A stretch of DNA of 64,000 nt, taken from NCBI GenBank assembly GCA_950022655.1, contig OX465587.1, positions 35,893,153 through 35,957,152 on the forward strand, read 5' to 3'. The translations under genes and the position numbers were made by a program. Shown in pieces: positions 43,070 to 52,470 of the stretch. The stretch comes from Alentia gelatinosa. Taxonomy: Eukaryota > Annelida > Polychaeta > Phyllodocida > Polynoidae. A model generated the notes under the pieces. It had not been told where the DNA came from, did no database searches, and saw only the letters and a list, made by a program, of their open reading frames with translations. The stretch's first letter is position 1. Every line of letters starts with the position of its first letter.

Positions 43070-43530
43070 GAGCTCCCAGAGGAGCCTAAGGGACTTCCTC
43101 AAGGTTCATCTTTTCTCACTAGTTTTACACCACAGGGTGGTGATTGAATCTATGAGATGAAATCAGGTAGATATCTCACCCTTACGCATTTACCAAGGTG
43201 AGAACGACAGGCTTGAGTAGTACGTTTATAGAAGTAAGTCTACCACTGCTGGGGATGAAGGAGAAAGGTGGCTGCACACCACACCACATAGACAAGGTAT
43301 GAGAAGGATCGGTCTTTGATATAGCAGACCTACCACTGCTGGGGATGAAGGAGAAAGGTGTCTGCACACCACACCACATAGACATGGTATGAGAAGGAAT
43401 GGCATTTTTGATGTAGCAGTAAGTCTACCACTGCTGGGTATGAAGGAGAAAGATGGCTGCAGTGAACCTGAACCTACAACCTTGGTATTATTAGTCCAGT
43501 GTTTAAACCACTGAGCTATCTCCCCACCTC
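43070..43530 (-). mobile_element. tRNA-derived SINE, copy 2, with triplicated body
   Basis: On the minus strand the head is GGGGAGATAGCTCAGTGG (A box), a CTAATAA anticodon-type loop, and TTGTAGGTTCAGGTTC (B-box region). The body unit CTACCACTGCTGGG--GAAGGAGAAA, CACACCACATAGACA--GTATGAGAAGG occurs three times, about 90 bp apart (43240, 43329, 43424). The 3' part matches 39180-39300. Confidence 0.7.
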
Positions 43531-43784
43531 CGGACATATAATGTACTACTTTCTGGACCACCTACTCAGCCCTGCACTAAATCAACTCCTCCCATACCTT
43601 ATATCTCTAAGCCCATCCTGTTGATAAGCATTTGGGATAAAGTAGCTGCTAATGGAACACCCTGCCTCTCTAGAGTTTTATTTTCGCACTTTATAGTCAG
43701 TGATCTGGAAAAGAATTCCATGTTGACGGACTGGAAGCAGACGCTACTTAGCCGAGTTGTCTGTGTCGTCATATCCGGGGAGCC

Positions 43785-43860
43785 TCGTGTGATGACGTCA
43801 GAGTGACGTCATCACGGAGCAACGACAGCTTCCGGTGCCGCCATTTTGGAACCCCTTCTT
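43785..43860. promoter_or_regulatory. Double-CRE palindrome with ETS and YY1 sites
   Basis: GTGATGACGTCA, 3 nt, TGACGTCATCAC at 43789-43815 is a perfect 12-bp inverted repeat holding two full CREs. It is followed by GCTTCCGGTG (ETS) near 43827 and CCGCCATTTTG (YY1) near 43838. This set is typical of TATA-less animal promoters (established for CREB/ATF, ETS and YY1). The direction of transcription and first exon are not determined. Confidence 0.5.
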
Positions 43861-44067
43861 CTGAGATGGATAGTCATGAGCATAGGGACTAATTCCCTTT
43901 ACCTAGATCACTACAAATAACAAATATTGAGATAGCCTCATGGGACGTTTCTATTGTCCTTAGGGAAAAATCTCTATTGCCTGCAAAACACATTAATATT
44001 GATTCGTCAGTGTGTATACTGTTTCTATTTGAGGCAGTGTATAACTGCCGCTCAAGACAATATATGC

Positions 44068-44430
44068 ACAATATTACCACGATTTCAATCTGAGTGGCCG
44101 TATTCTCCGTGTAGTTGACGCTAAGTAAAATGAGTATTGCGTAGTGTCAACTACAAGGAGAATACGGCCACTCAGATCGAAATCGTGCTAATGTTGTATT
44201 TATTACTCACCTTTCAAGTAATTAAAAGGATAAAAATCTTGGAAATAATTAGAAATTCGACCCAAGCGCCATGCAATGTTTATATACATTAGTTCCTATA
44301 ATGCCCGTAAGGTGGCCCAAAAATCCGTATTCTCCTAGGAGATTCCGGAGGTCTTTATTCTATTCAGTAGCGATCTGAAGGCTCCATAGGCTTAGCATGG
44401 AGACTTCGTATTAGGTGGGTAATAAAGGTG
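44068..44430 (+). mobile_element. Foldback element, type III, copy 2
   Basis: Arms 44068-44119 and 44146-44197, 52 bp each with about 4 mismatches, outer ACAATATTA, inner GTAGTTGAC. Next comes TTGTATTTATTACTCACC at 44195, then, about 170 bp on, CTCCATAGGCTTAGCATGG and TTAGGTGGGTAATAAAGG. Bases 44431-45090 may include a decayed MITE around 44750-44940 (GTCGGTGGTGCC) and no gene. Confidence 0.8.
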
Positions 44431-45090
44431 TATATTTAGAATAAGGAGTGGGTATATATAGGCAGCCGCAGGTGAGTTGATTTCAATAATCCACTTGCCG
44501 ACTGCATATCAATGTCTGTATTCACGCATAACACCTGCTCAGTGTCTGGATCTATTCATTAGCATTCTGCTCTACAGAAAGGAAGCTCAGTCGAGATATT
44601 CCCGTGTGACTTTATACGTTAAGGCCCGTGAATTGTGCATCATCTACACATAAGTTCATTTCTTATTGGCAGACAAAAACTTCAACGATTTCTGGCCCTT
44701 TCTATAAGAAGTCGGTATAGGTAAGGTTTATTGGTGAATGACAAAATTAGTCTGAGTTGAAATTGTCAGAAGTGTATTTTTGCCAGTCGGTGGTGCCAAA
44801 TTTCTCTTTTATCATGATTGGGATGTCTTTGATATGCCAGTTTCCATTGACTGATATTTCTTCGTAAAAATGCCATGAAATCGGTCGAAGGTTACCGATA
44901 AATGTATAGGTACCATAAGTCAGGCAATGGAACCCCAACTATGGCTGGAAATTTACTGGTATGAAGGTTTCCCTTAAAAAGGACATTCAACAAGGAACAA
45001 ATGCTATGTTCATCATTGAGGAATGAGCGTGGAATTAACCATCAAAAACCTGGGGTTCGATCTAGTCTTGGGGTCATTCACTGCAACCCA

Positions 45091-45350
45091 CGTGACAACC
45101 AGCTACTTCCACAACTGCCTTTGTGGAGTTTGAGTTTGTCAATCACCAGTGGGCTAATGAGGTATTTCGGTCTGAAGTGATTGGTCATGGTCATCTGGGC
45201 ACTCCTCTGAGACGCTTAGATACTGATGCTCTGCATCCTACCAATGTCACAGAGTTGGCACACAAATAGTGAAGGGTTAGGTTTTTGCACCCAGCTCAGA
45301 GTCTATGTAACCTCTCCAAACTCTGTAACCTTTAGGCAATGTAACTGTGC
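45091..45350 (+). repeat. Dispersed repeat family D, copy 2
   Basis: Partner of 5656-5905 (CAACTGCCT, CACCAGTGGGCTAATGAGG, TGGTCATGGTCATCTGGGC). Just upstream, GGGGTTCGATCTAGTC at 45054 resembles a B box, so the family may be a SINE body. Confidence 0.6.
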
Positions 45351-45469
45351 GTGTTTCCTATGCTCAATAACGTAGCCTCTGTTGGTGACATGGTGTCACA
45401 GTATCAAAGATCCTCAAAGAGTTAATGTCACCAGAATAAGACCAGGATGGAGATATTCAGCGCCATTTA

Positions 45470-45720
45470 TAAACACACAGACGCGCGTGGGCAGACGACA
45501 TTTACACTATCGCGCATGCGCAGACTACATTTCCCGCGTATTGTCTGCAGCAGACGATAATAGCGTTACCTACCCCACGTGACGCCAGCGCGTCCCTAGA
45601 CGCCGTGACGTCACATCCGCTCGGACGTCAGCAGGGGAGAGTGACACGTGACTTGTGGCAGCGTTCCGTCGGCGTCCCATCCCAATGATCACGTGATCGC
45701 GAGGCCTGTCTATTACTTGT
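45470..45720. promoter_or_regulatory. CpG/CRE/E-box promoter-like patch
   Basis: CpG-rich, with CCCACGTGACGCC near 45574, GCCGTGACGTCACATC near 45601, GGACGTCAGC, GACACGTGACTTG near 45641 and the palindrome GATCACGTGATC near 45686. These are CRE and USF/TFE-type E-boxes. No exon or TATA identified. Confidence 0.45.
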
Positions 45721-45954
45721 CAACTACGTAAACATCCACGTAAACCGGTGTCGTGGGTTTCTGAGTGTGTTCATCGCTCAAGGTCACATTCACGAGATCC
45801 GTGAAACAAGCCCTGTTTGAGATGGTTCGTGCTTCCGTTCCACCGCACCTCAACACACACCGTATCGCTACTTTATAGCTCACCACACACACTGCCAATA
45901 TAAGACACTTCACCAAATACTATTCCAAGAGATCTCAGTTGCAATCATGAAAAA

Positions 45955-46205
45955 AAGGGCACATTTTTCCATGTTATATTTACTGCCTCAGAGGAAATAT
46001 GGAAAGTCCATCAATGTGGCCATGAAATAGTGCTGAGGGTCTGTGAGGAGGTTCAAACCACTGTTTATTTCTGTAAATGAGGCTAAATTCATAATATCTG
46101 TTTTAAACATGAAAAATCTGTCATTTATACAGAAAATAATTCTATAAAATAGAAATGAAATAAGGATCTCCATGGATAAGTGAAAAACTGCTATCCCTGA
46201 TTTCA
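45955..46205 (+). repeat. Dispersed repeat family F, copy 7
   Basis: TTACTGCCTCAGAGGAAATA, CATCAATGTGGCCATG, GTGCTGAGGGTCTGTGAGG, AATGAGGCTAAATTC, AAATAGAAATGAAATAAGG, CTCCATGGATAAGTG. It runs directly into family A at 46206. Confidence 0.8.
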
Positions 46206-46455
46206 AGAGCACAGAGTGATTGTAATTCCCTCATCACCCTTCAGAAAGTTGCAAGATATCGCCACTGTAGTCGAGGGACAACCACTGTTATTAGTTGTAA
46301 CAATCCATTGGTAATCGTAAGACGAGGCTATGGCCTGGGGGGACAAAAAAACAATCCATTGATAACTGCCACTACCACCTGGTGAGGTTTTTTTGGCGTC
46401 CAGGACGATGGCTGCTTCTCTAGCACAATAGCTTTCTGTCCTATAGTGTAACACA
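46206..46455 (+). repeat. 258-bp family A, dispersed single copy
   Basis: GAGCACAGAGTGATTG, ATCACCCTTCAGAAAGTTG, CGCCACTGTAGTCGAGGGAC, ACCACCTGGTGAGG, TAGCACAATAGCTTTCTGTC. More diverged than 19649 but colinear. Confidence 0.8.
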
Positions 46456-46504
46456 CAGTGTCCGTACACTACACCTCATCTTATGCTACTCATAAATTAA
46501 GACA

Positions 46505-46640
46505 AATAATGTCATGAATATATATAACGAAAGAGGACATCATCATACCCAACGTCAGTGAGGTATCTTTTTAACACTACTCGAATAAGTGTTGGGCACA
46601 GGTTTCTTATGTTACGTCTATAGAGAAAGGTACTAGGGGT
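46505..46640 (+). mobile_element. Foldback element, type II, 3' fragment
   Basis: GACATCATCATACCCAACGT, AATAAGTGTTGGGCACAG, ATGTTACGTCTATAGAG and CTAGGGGTGGAATGA match the right half of 41725-41965. The hairpin half is missing. Confidence 0.55.
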
Positions 46641-46688
46641 GGAATGATGATCTATGCTTCATCAACCCAGGAATTGACGTAATATATT

Positions 46689-47182
46689 CATAATAATGAC
46701 TGGTTTTGTGTACGAGTGGTCGTAATCTCCGTGTAGTTGACGGATATTACGTCGTCAACTACGAGGAGATTACGGCAACTCCTAAACAAACCCAGTCGTT
46801 ATTGTATTTATTACCCACCTACAAGATTAATATCAAATCTATTGCTATAAGAATGTTTCTGTAAGGCATTTAGTCCCAGAAACCACTGCACTGTCAAGCA
46901 TGGCAGTAATTCTGTGTAGACTTACACCAATAATATAGTTCACCATTTCCCCAGATTTTAGTATGCAAAGCATGTTATGACAGTGATTACTGATGGTAAA
47001 TGAAATTATCATGACTGATTATAGATAATCAATATTGAATAAACATTCAAGAAACTTATTTTGAAGTACATGATAATTTGACCTCATTATGAATGGCACT
47101 TTTTTCCGGAATCTCCAGTTAGCCGATTCCAGGTGCTCTATACATTTTCTATGGAGACTACGTATTTGATGGGTATTAAAGG
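46689..47182 (+). mobile_element. Foldback element, type III, copy 3
   Basis: Hairpin arms 46689-46741 and 46753-46803 (outer AATGACTGG, inner GTGTAGTTGAC / GTCAACTACGAGG) with only an 11-bp loop. Then TATTTATTACCCACCT near 46805, and at the far end TTTCTATGGAGACTACG and TTGATGGGTATTAAAGGAA. The middle is longer than in the other copies. Confidence 0.75.
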
Positions 47183-47629
47183 AACCTTTTTTATTCAACA
47201 ATGTGCATAGAATTGTATAGATAACCAAATATACTAGATATCTAATTAAGAGTGTATTTTCGGTAAAGAACGGTTTTGAATTCCATATACAATGGATCTT
47301 AAATACTTATACATGTCACTGACATGTAGTATCTGACAGCTTTTAAACAATGGATCGTGGCTTACTGAGTTCCCATACATTTTCAATGGGGATTGTATAT
47401 ACGATGGATAATAATTGTGTTAATTTTAGTCCGTTCCTTAGGAGTGTGTACTCTTAGGTTGAGAAGAGGAAGAGATTTGTGTTACGCCCCGTCTTCACAC
47501 TACGATGGATAATAATATCATGAACGTCACGAAATTCCATATGATTGTTTATATGGCATGAGTTGTCTTCGCAGAAGGGTATCAGAAAGCATGTTTTAAA
47601 CTTCATATGGCACCCGTAGCATATTATAG
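47183..47629. other. No gene seen
   Basis: AT-rich; GATGGATAATAAT near 47413 and 47502 resembles the type III end box and may be decayed fragments. Confidence 0.35.
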
Positions 47630-47776
47630 AGGAAGCCTATGAAAGTTTAGGGTCAGAGCCCATATCCCATCGAGTTTGAATCACATAGTATCTTATGGGC
47701 GATGGATACGAGTTCCCAATGTTAAGTTTATGGAGAAAAAAATACAAGGGGTGAGATAAAAATATTTTATGGCATA
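47630..47776 (+). mobile_element. Foldback element, type II, hairpin-deleted copy
   Basis: ATAGAGGAAGCCTATGAAAG, TTTAGGGTCAGAGCCC, ATCGAGTTTGAATCACATAG, then directly GGATACGAGTTCCCAATG, TTAAGTTTATGGAG and CAAGGGGTGAGATAAAA. The second hairpin arm and the TTTATCTCACTC box are deleted. Confidence 0.75.
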
Positions 47777-47944
47777 ACCGTGGCATACAGTCAAACCACG
47801 TTAAGTCTATGGATATATATATAAGGGCTAGGATAAAACACCAGATCTCCAGCTATGCTGTGATTGTGTACGACCTGAAATGTGCTGTTTGCACGGGGAG
47901 TTACGCTGCCAGTGATTCTGGAGCAGGCGTCGGTTTATTAATCG

Positions 47945-48056
47945 CTAGGAAGACGTTCCCGACAGACCGGAAATGAGCGCAGCGAGTTTGTAACGATGGA
48001 GCTGCTCCTGTCTCAGTTCATCTGCCGCCCGCTTGGCGGCGCCACTGTCGGTACGG
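47945..48056 (-). CDS. Candidate C-terminal coding exon
   Basis: On the minus strand an acceptor with CTCACTCACCCCTCACCCACC, then TCCCAG, ends at 48057. The exon stays open for 36 codons, starting RTDSGAAKRAADELRQEQLH and ending LSGTSS, to a TAG at 47947-47945. An AATAAA follows 6 nt after the stop, so the 3' UTR could be very short. The middle is a charged, helix-forming stretch. I do not recognise the family, and no upstream exon is identified. A 28-codon plus-strand frame overlaps and is the alternative. Confidence 0.35.
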
Positions 48057-48447
48057 CTGGGAGGTGGGTGAGGGGTGAGTGAGTGCAGGGCCTGGTGCAG
48101 GGTGTACTCCATGAGATGTGTATGACACAAACTGTGACGTCAATGATACATGTGTACTTTAAACGTCACGAGCAGCTCACCGGGTAAACATGGGAAGTCA
48201 CGTTGCAGTCGTTGCAGGTAGGTAGAAGTGGTACGTGAACCACTGACATGTGCATATAAAGACAACATTATATCATTGAGAAATGTTGTGTGATATGAGA
48301 CACGTGGTCAGGGTAAAGTCACCACTATGCACATTAGCATGATGGTATGTCACATACATGTATATGAATATTAGTATATCATTGCCATATACATTAGTGC
48401 ACCATGCCTTTGCTGTCACATAGAATGCTGGGACGTCGCTGAGATTC

Positions 48448-48602
48448 GATGATGTCACATATCAGTACGATGTGCGGTTTTTACGACATAGGAACATGAT
48501 GTCAGTCTCAGGGAAAATAACCGGACATGACGTCATGTGAAGGGCTGCAACCCCTGACGTCAGACTGACGACAGGACGCACGTGGTAGGCGGCATGGGTT
48601 GG
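48448..48602 (+). promoter_or_regulatory. CRE/E-box module, copy 1
   Basis: Contains AACATGATGTCAG, TAACCGGACATGACGTCATG, GTGAAGGGCTG, CCCCTGACGTCAGAC, CGACAGGACGCACGTGGT. It is repeated exactly 780 bp downstream at 49222-49379, with conserved spacing from the CRE to the distal CACGTG. Confidence 0.6.
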
Positions 48603-48799
48603 AGGGAGTTGTTTGGCACATAAGCATTAATAAACTGCCCATACCATTGATACATATCTATGTACGTTTTTTTTTTACTTAGCTAGAAAATCCCAGTAGT
48701 TTGAAAGCGTTTAGGGCCTCCCTGAAAGTTGTTGACATCCCCCTGACAACAATTCCATGGCCCTGACAACTTGTAAACAACGCCCTGCCACCCAAGGCT

Positions 48800-48895
48800 G
48801 TCGATTGGTCCTTTAGGGTCACATGGTACAAGACTATAAAAGGCATGACAGTTCAAACTGCCACCCACTTCACAGTAGCTGCTGTCTCAATACAG
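48800..48895 (+). promoter_or_regulatory. Candidate TATA promoter with short first exon
   Basis: An inverted CCAAT (GATTGGTCC) at 48803, TATAAAAGG at 48835-48843, and about 55 bp later a donor, ATACAG then GTCAGA, at 48895/48896. Spacing fits a core promoter with an initiation site near 48865 and a roughly 30-nt untranslated exon. The sequence downstream shows no exon I can name. Confidence 0.35.
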
Positions 48896-49009
48896 GTCAG
48901 ATATAGCCACGTCTCTATTTTATCGACATAAATAAGTACGTTAGCACATTATGCCTTAGCTAACACAGATATCAAAATACTGTGTATATGTAGAAATCTT
49001 TGGTTTAGA

Positions 49010-49080
49010 GATTTTTCCGCAGTTCTTCGTCTGTTCTTTTAGCCAATGAAAAGCCTAGATTTTTAGCCAATGAAAAGCCT
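49010..49080 (+). repeat. Short tandem duplication
   Basis: TTTTAGCCAATGAAAAGCCTAG occurs twice in succession near 49037-49081, putting two CCAAT motifs in the same orientation 22 bp apart. Confidence 0.8.
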
Positions 49081-49221
49081 AGCTGACCAATTAAACCAAT
49101 GGAGGTCTACTTCTGAGTGAGAATTAACATTAATTAACAATTTATGAACCCTGATATACCCGGCCCAGAGCGCTAAGCCAGTTACTTGCTCACGAGTCGC
49201 GGTAGTTGCCTTGTACACTGC

Positions 49222-49379
49222 ATGATACTGCACACATATTAGTATGATATGACATTTTAACATCATTAGAACAACATGACGTCAGTGACACGTTCAGTAA
49301 CCGGACGTGACGTCACGTGAAGGGCTGACACTGCTGGTGACAGAGTAACGACAGGAAGCACGTGGTGTACGGTGGGTTG
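49222..49379 (+). promoter_or_regulatory. CRE/E-box module, copy 2
   Basis: Contains AACATGACGTCAGTGACACG, TAACCGGACGTGACGTCACG, GTGAAGGGCTG, CGACAGGAAGCACGTGGT. The core merges CRE and E-box as TGACGTCACGTG. Partner of 48448-48602. Confidence 0.6.
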
Positions 49380-49570
49380 TGTGGGGGTGGGGGCTGTTTC
49401 CAGCACGTGCCTTCCTCACGACGCGTTTTGTGAGCGGCTCAATTATTAATACTCCCGTCGGGCTCGGCGCCGACGACGGGGCACGAGGGTCCGGGCCGGA
49501 GGGGCAGGAGGCGGGCCGGGGTGGAGGGCGGGCGAGCTGGGGAGGGACAGGGCGGAGGGATAGATGGGGT
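49380..49570. other. CpG-rich island, possible exon
   Basis: Very GC-rich, open in both directions. On the minus strand an acceptor-like CTGTCCCTCCCCAG near 49540 is followed by an open frame containing VLIIEPLTKRVVRKARAG. On the plus strand CTGTTTCCAG near 49400 could also be an acceptor. I cannot decide; it may simply be the CpG island that goes with the CRE modules. Confidence 0.25.
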
Positions 49571-49800
49571 GGTGTAACCGTATGTGACATAGTGGTTTAA
49601 ATGTATATATGATGTTATTATTATATCAATTTTAGTGACAAATATATATACACCTCTGAAGCAAGTGTGTTAACAACGGATCCCTGAAGGCTCCCTGTGG
49701 AAAACCAGCAACGGGTAACCACGCTGACAGGCTGCCATCCTTTATTGAACTAATGTACGCATAAAGAGATGTATCAGTGTATCGTACTAATAAAGGAAAT
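49571..49800. other. No gene seen
   Basis: AT-rich spacer between the CpG island and the G-rich array. Confidence 0.4.
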
Positions 49801-49809
49801 TTTTAATAT

Positions 49810-50390
49810 AAAAAGGTGAGCATGGCGGCATGGTCGGAGACAGGGCTGGGGACAGGGCTGGAAACAGGGTAGACAGGTGAGACAGGGAACTGGGCGGGGT
49901 GGGCGGGGTGGGCGGGCAGGCAGGCATAGGAGCTTGTGGGAGCAAGGTGGTGGGCGTTGGGCAGGGTAGGCTGGGCATTACGGACTGGAAGGCAGGGCAT
50001 TGGGTGGGCTGGGTGACCTGACAGTAGTTGTAGGGCAGGCTGTAGGGTCAGTTACCTTGGCTGGTAGGCATGTCGGGGTGGGGGACTGGGCTGTGGACGT
50101 TTTGGGTGGGCGGGCGGTTGCAGAGTGTCAGGGCAGTGCAGGGCAGGGTGGGCAGTGCAGGGCAGGGCAGGGTGGACATTGGGCAGGGCAGGGGGTCATT
50201 GCGGACTGGCAGGCAGGGTGTTGATCGGGCAGGCCAGACAATACTTAGAGGGCATGATTCCGGGTGGGTGGGATGGGCTTGTAGGTATGCAGGGATGGGT
50301 GACTGGGCAGGGTGGGCAGGGCACCAGGGCAATTGGGATGGGTATGTAGGCGTTCAGTAGTTGCAGGGCAGACGAGAGGGAGTACACTAG
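49810..50390 (+). repeat. Degenerate GGGCAGG / GGTGGGC array
   Basis: Short degenerate units of GGCAGGGTGGGCAG and similar, G-rich on the plus strand. Frames on either strand are products of composition. Confidence 0.8.
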
Positions 50391-50429
50391 GCGGATAGAC
50401 TAGGCAGGTAGACTTGGTGGGTAGCTGGG

Positions 50430-50765
50430 AAGGTAGACAGGCTGTGGCCGGGGTATAGGCGGGGTCAGCCGGGAGGGTGGGCGGGTGTAGCGGGGCAGGT
50501 GGACAGGCTGTGGCCGGGGTATAGGCGGGGTCAGCGGGGAGGTTGGGCGGGTGTGGCGGGGCAGGTAGACAGGTTGTGGCCGGGGTATAGGCGGGGTCAG
50601 CGGGGAGGTTGGGCGGGTGTGGCGGGGCAGGTAGACAGGCTGTGGCCGGGGTATAGGCGGGGTCAGCGGGGGGGATGGGCGGGTGCGGCGGGGCAGGTAG
50701 ACAGGCTGTGGCCGGGGTATAGGCGGGGTCAGCGGGGAGGTTGGGCGGGTGCGGTGGGGCGTGCA
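50430..50765 (+). repeat. Minisatellite, 66-bp unit
   Basis: Five units with GTAGACAGGCTGTGGCCGGG, GTATAGGCGGGGTCAGC, GGGAGGTTGGGCGGGTG, GGCGGGGCAG. The period is a multiple of three, so a 22-residue repeat appears in frame on the plus strand and a Pro/Ala-rich one on the minus strand. Confidence 0.95.
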
Positions 50766-51390
50766 GGCATGCGACGACCGGGAACTGCAGCGGACAACGG
50801 TAACAAAGGATCAGAGATCCGGGATAAGCGGAGCTCTTGAAAAAGTATGGATGAAAGGCAGACAAGGAGGCAGGAGGGGAATTATAGCAAAGAGAAAACC
50901 CTGAATGCAGAAGAGTTCAGATGAAAGGGCGAGATGCGAGTTAAGGGAGGAGGGTGCGGAGGAAGAGGGAGGGGAAGTACATACAAGGTGCCTTAGTGCA
51001 AACACTAAAATCCATGATAACCGTTACAGAAGTATCCTTTTGGTCATGAGCAAATGCAAAGCACAATGCTGTACATAAGTGAGTGGAGGAAATGAGAGGA
51101 AGCCTAGAATATTCTAGTATACTTCGCAATAAAAAGAGTGCTTTAGCTCGGGTTATTGGAAAGAACCTATATGTGTACAAGAAGAAGAATACCTTCCCCC
51201 ATACGACGTCTGCATATTACGACGGACATCTCATAGAAGCTGGGTGGTGACTGCAGTGACTTGAGTCAGTGATTCACTAATGTGTAGAAGGTACACCCAC
51301 CATGGCGTATGGTGCGCATAATTGATTTGTAATTCATATTAAAGATCATTAACTACTGCCTCAGCGAGACAGTGTACTTTGGAGACACCT
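50766..51390. other. No gene seen
   Basis: Purine-rich to about 50970, then ordinary AT-rich DNA. Confidence 0.4.
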
Positions 51391-51439
51391 CGACAGCTCT
51401 TGTGGCTTCTGACACACTAACTGTAGATTATGGATTGGC

Positions 51440-52325
51440 TCAGTGACTCACGGTGGCTTCTGAAATGACCCAGTGTCAGTTTCAGTGGCTTTTGACACGT
51501 CTAAGTGGCTCAGTCTGATTTCTGACATGGTTCAGTGACTCATTGGGGCTTCTGACGTGGTTCAGTGACTCATTGTAGCTTCTGACATGGTTCAGTAACT
51601 CAGTATGTCTTCTGACATGGTTCAGGGACTCAGTATGTCTTCTGACATGGTTCAGTGACTCAGTATGTCTTCTGACATGTTCAGTAACTCAGTATGTCTT
51701 CTGACATGGTTCAGTGACTCAGTATGTCGTCTGACATGTTCAGTAACTCAGTATGTCTTCTGACATGGTTCAGTGACTCAGTATGTCTTCTGACATGGTT
51801 CAGTGACTCAGTATGTCTTCTGATATGGTTCAGTGACTCAGTATGTCTTCTGACATGGTTCGGTGACTCAGTATGTCTTCTGACATGGTTCGGTGACTCA
51901 GTATGTCTTCTGACATGGTTCAGTGACTCATTATGTCATCTGACATGGTTCAGTGACTCAGTATGTCTTCTGACATGGTTCATCGACTCAGTATGTCTTC
52001 TGACATGGTTCATCGACTCAGTATGTCTTCTGACATGGTTCAGTGACTCAGTATGTCTTCTGATATGGTTCAGTGACTCAGTATGTCTTCTGAAATGGTT
52101 CGGTGACTCAGTATGTCTTCTGACATGGTTCGGTGACTCAGTATGTCTTCTGACATGGTTCAGTGACTCATTATGTCATCTGACATGGTTCAGTGACTCA
52201 GTATGTCTTCTGACATGGTTCATCGACTCAGTATGTCTTCTGACATGGTTCAGTGACTCAGTCTCGCTTCTGACACAGCTCAGTGACTCGGTCTGGCCTC
52301 TGACATGGTTGACTTACTCAATATG
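51440..52325 (+). repeat. Minisatellite, 30-bp unit with 240-bp higher-order repeat
   Basis: About 28 units of TGACATGGTTCAGTGACTCA, GTATGTCTTC. Variant units (with CGGTGA, TTATGTCATC and CATCGA) recur in the same order eight units apart: 51841-52010 and 52081-52250 match at a 240-bp shift. An open frame of 204 codons reads ten-residue repeats only because 30 is divisible by three. Confidence 0.97.
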
Positions 52326-52470
52326 GCTCCATAACTAATTGCAGCTCACCTAAATCTGAGAACAGCAACTCTTCAGATATTTCAAAACAAGAGACCATTC
52401 ATAAACCTTAGCGATGGCGGTGGCTTTTAATAAAATCAACCTACATGTATTTATTCTGTCTCCTCTTTAG

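Noticed and set aside
50245..50865. 206-codon minus-strand Pro/Ala-rich ORF
   Set aside because: Reading of the 66-bp and GGGCAGG arrays.
51724..52338. 204-codon ORF of ten-residue repeats, superficially like a repeat or transmembrane protein
   Set aside because: A 30-bp minisatellite read in frame; unit conservation is at the DNA level, with no excess of silent changes visible.
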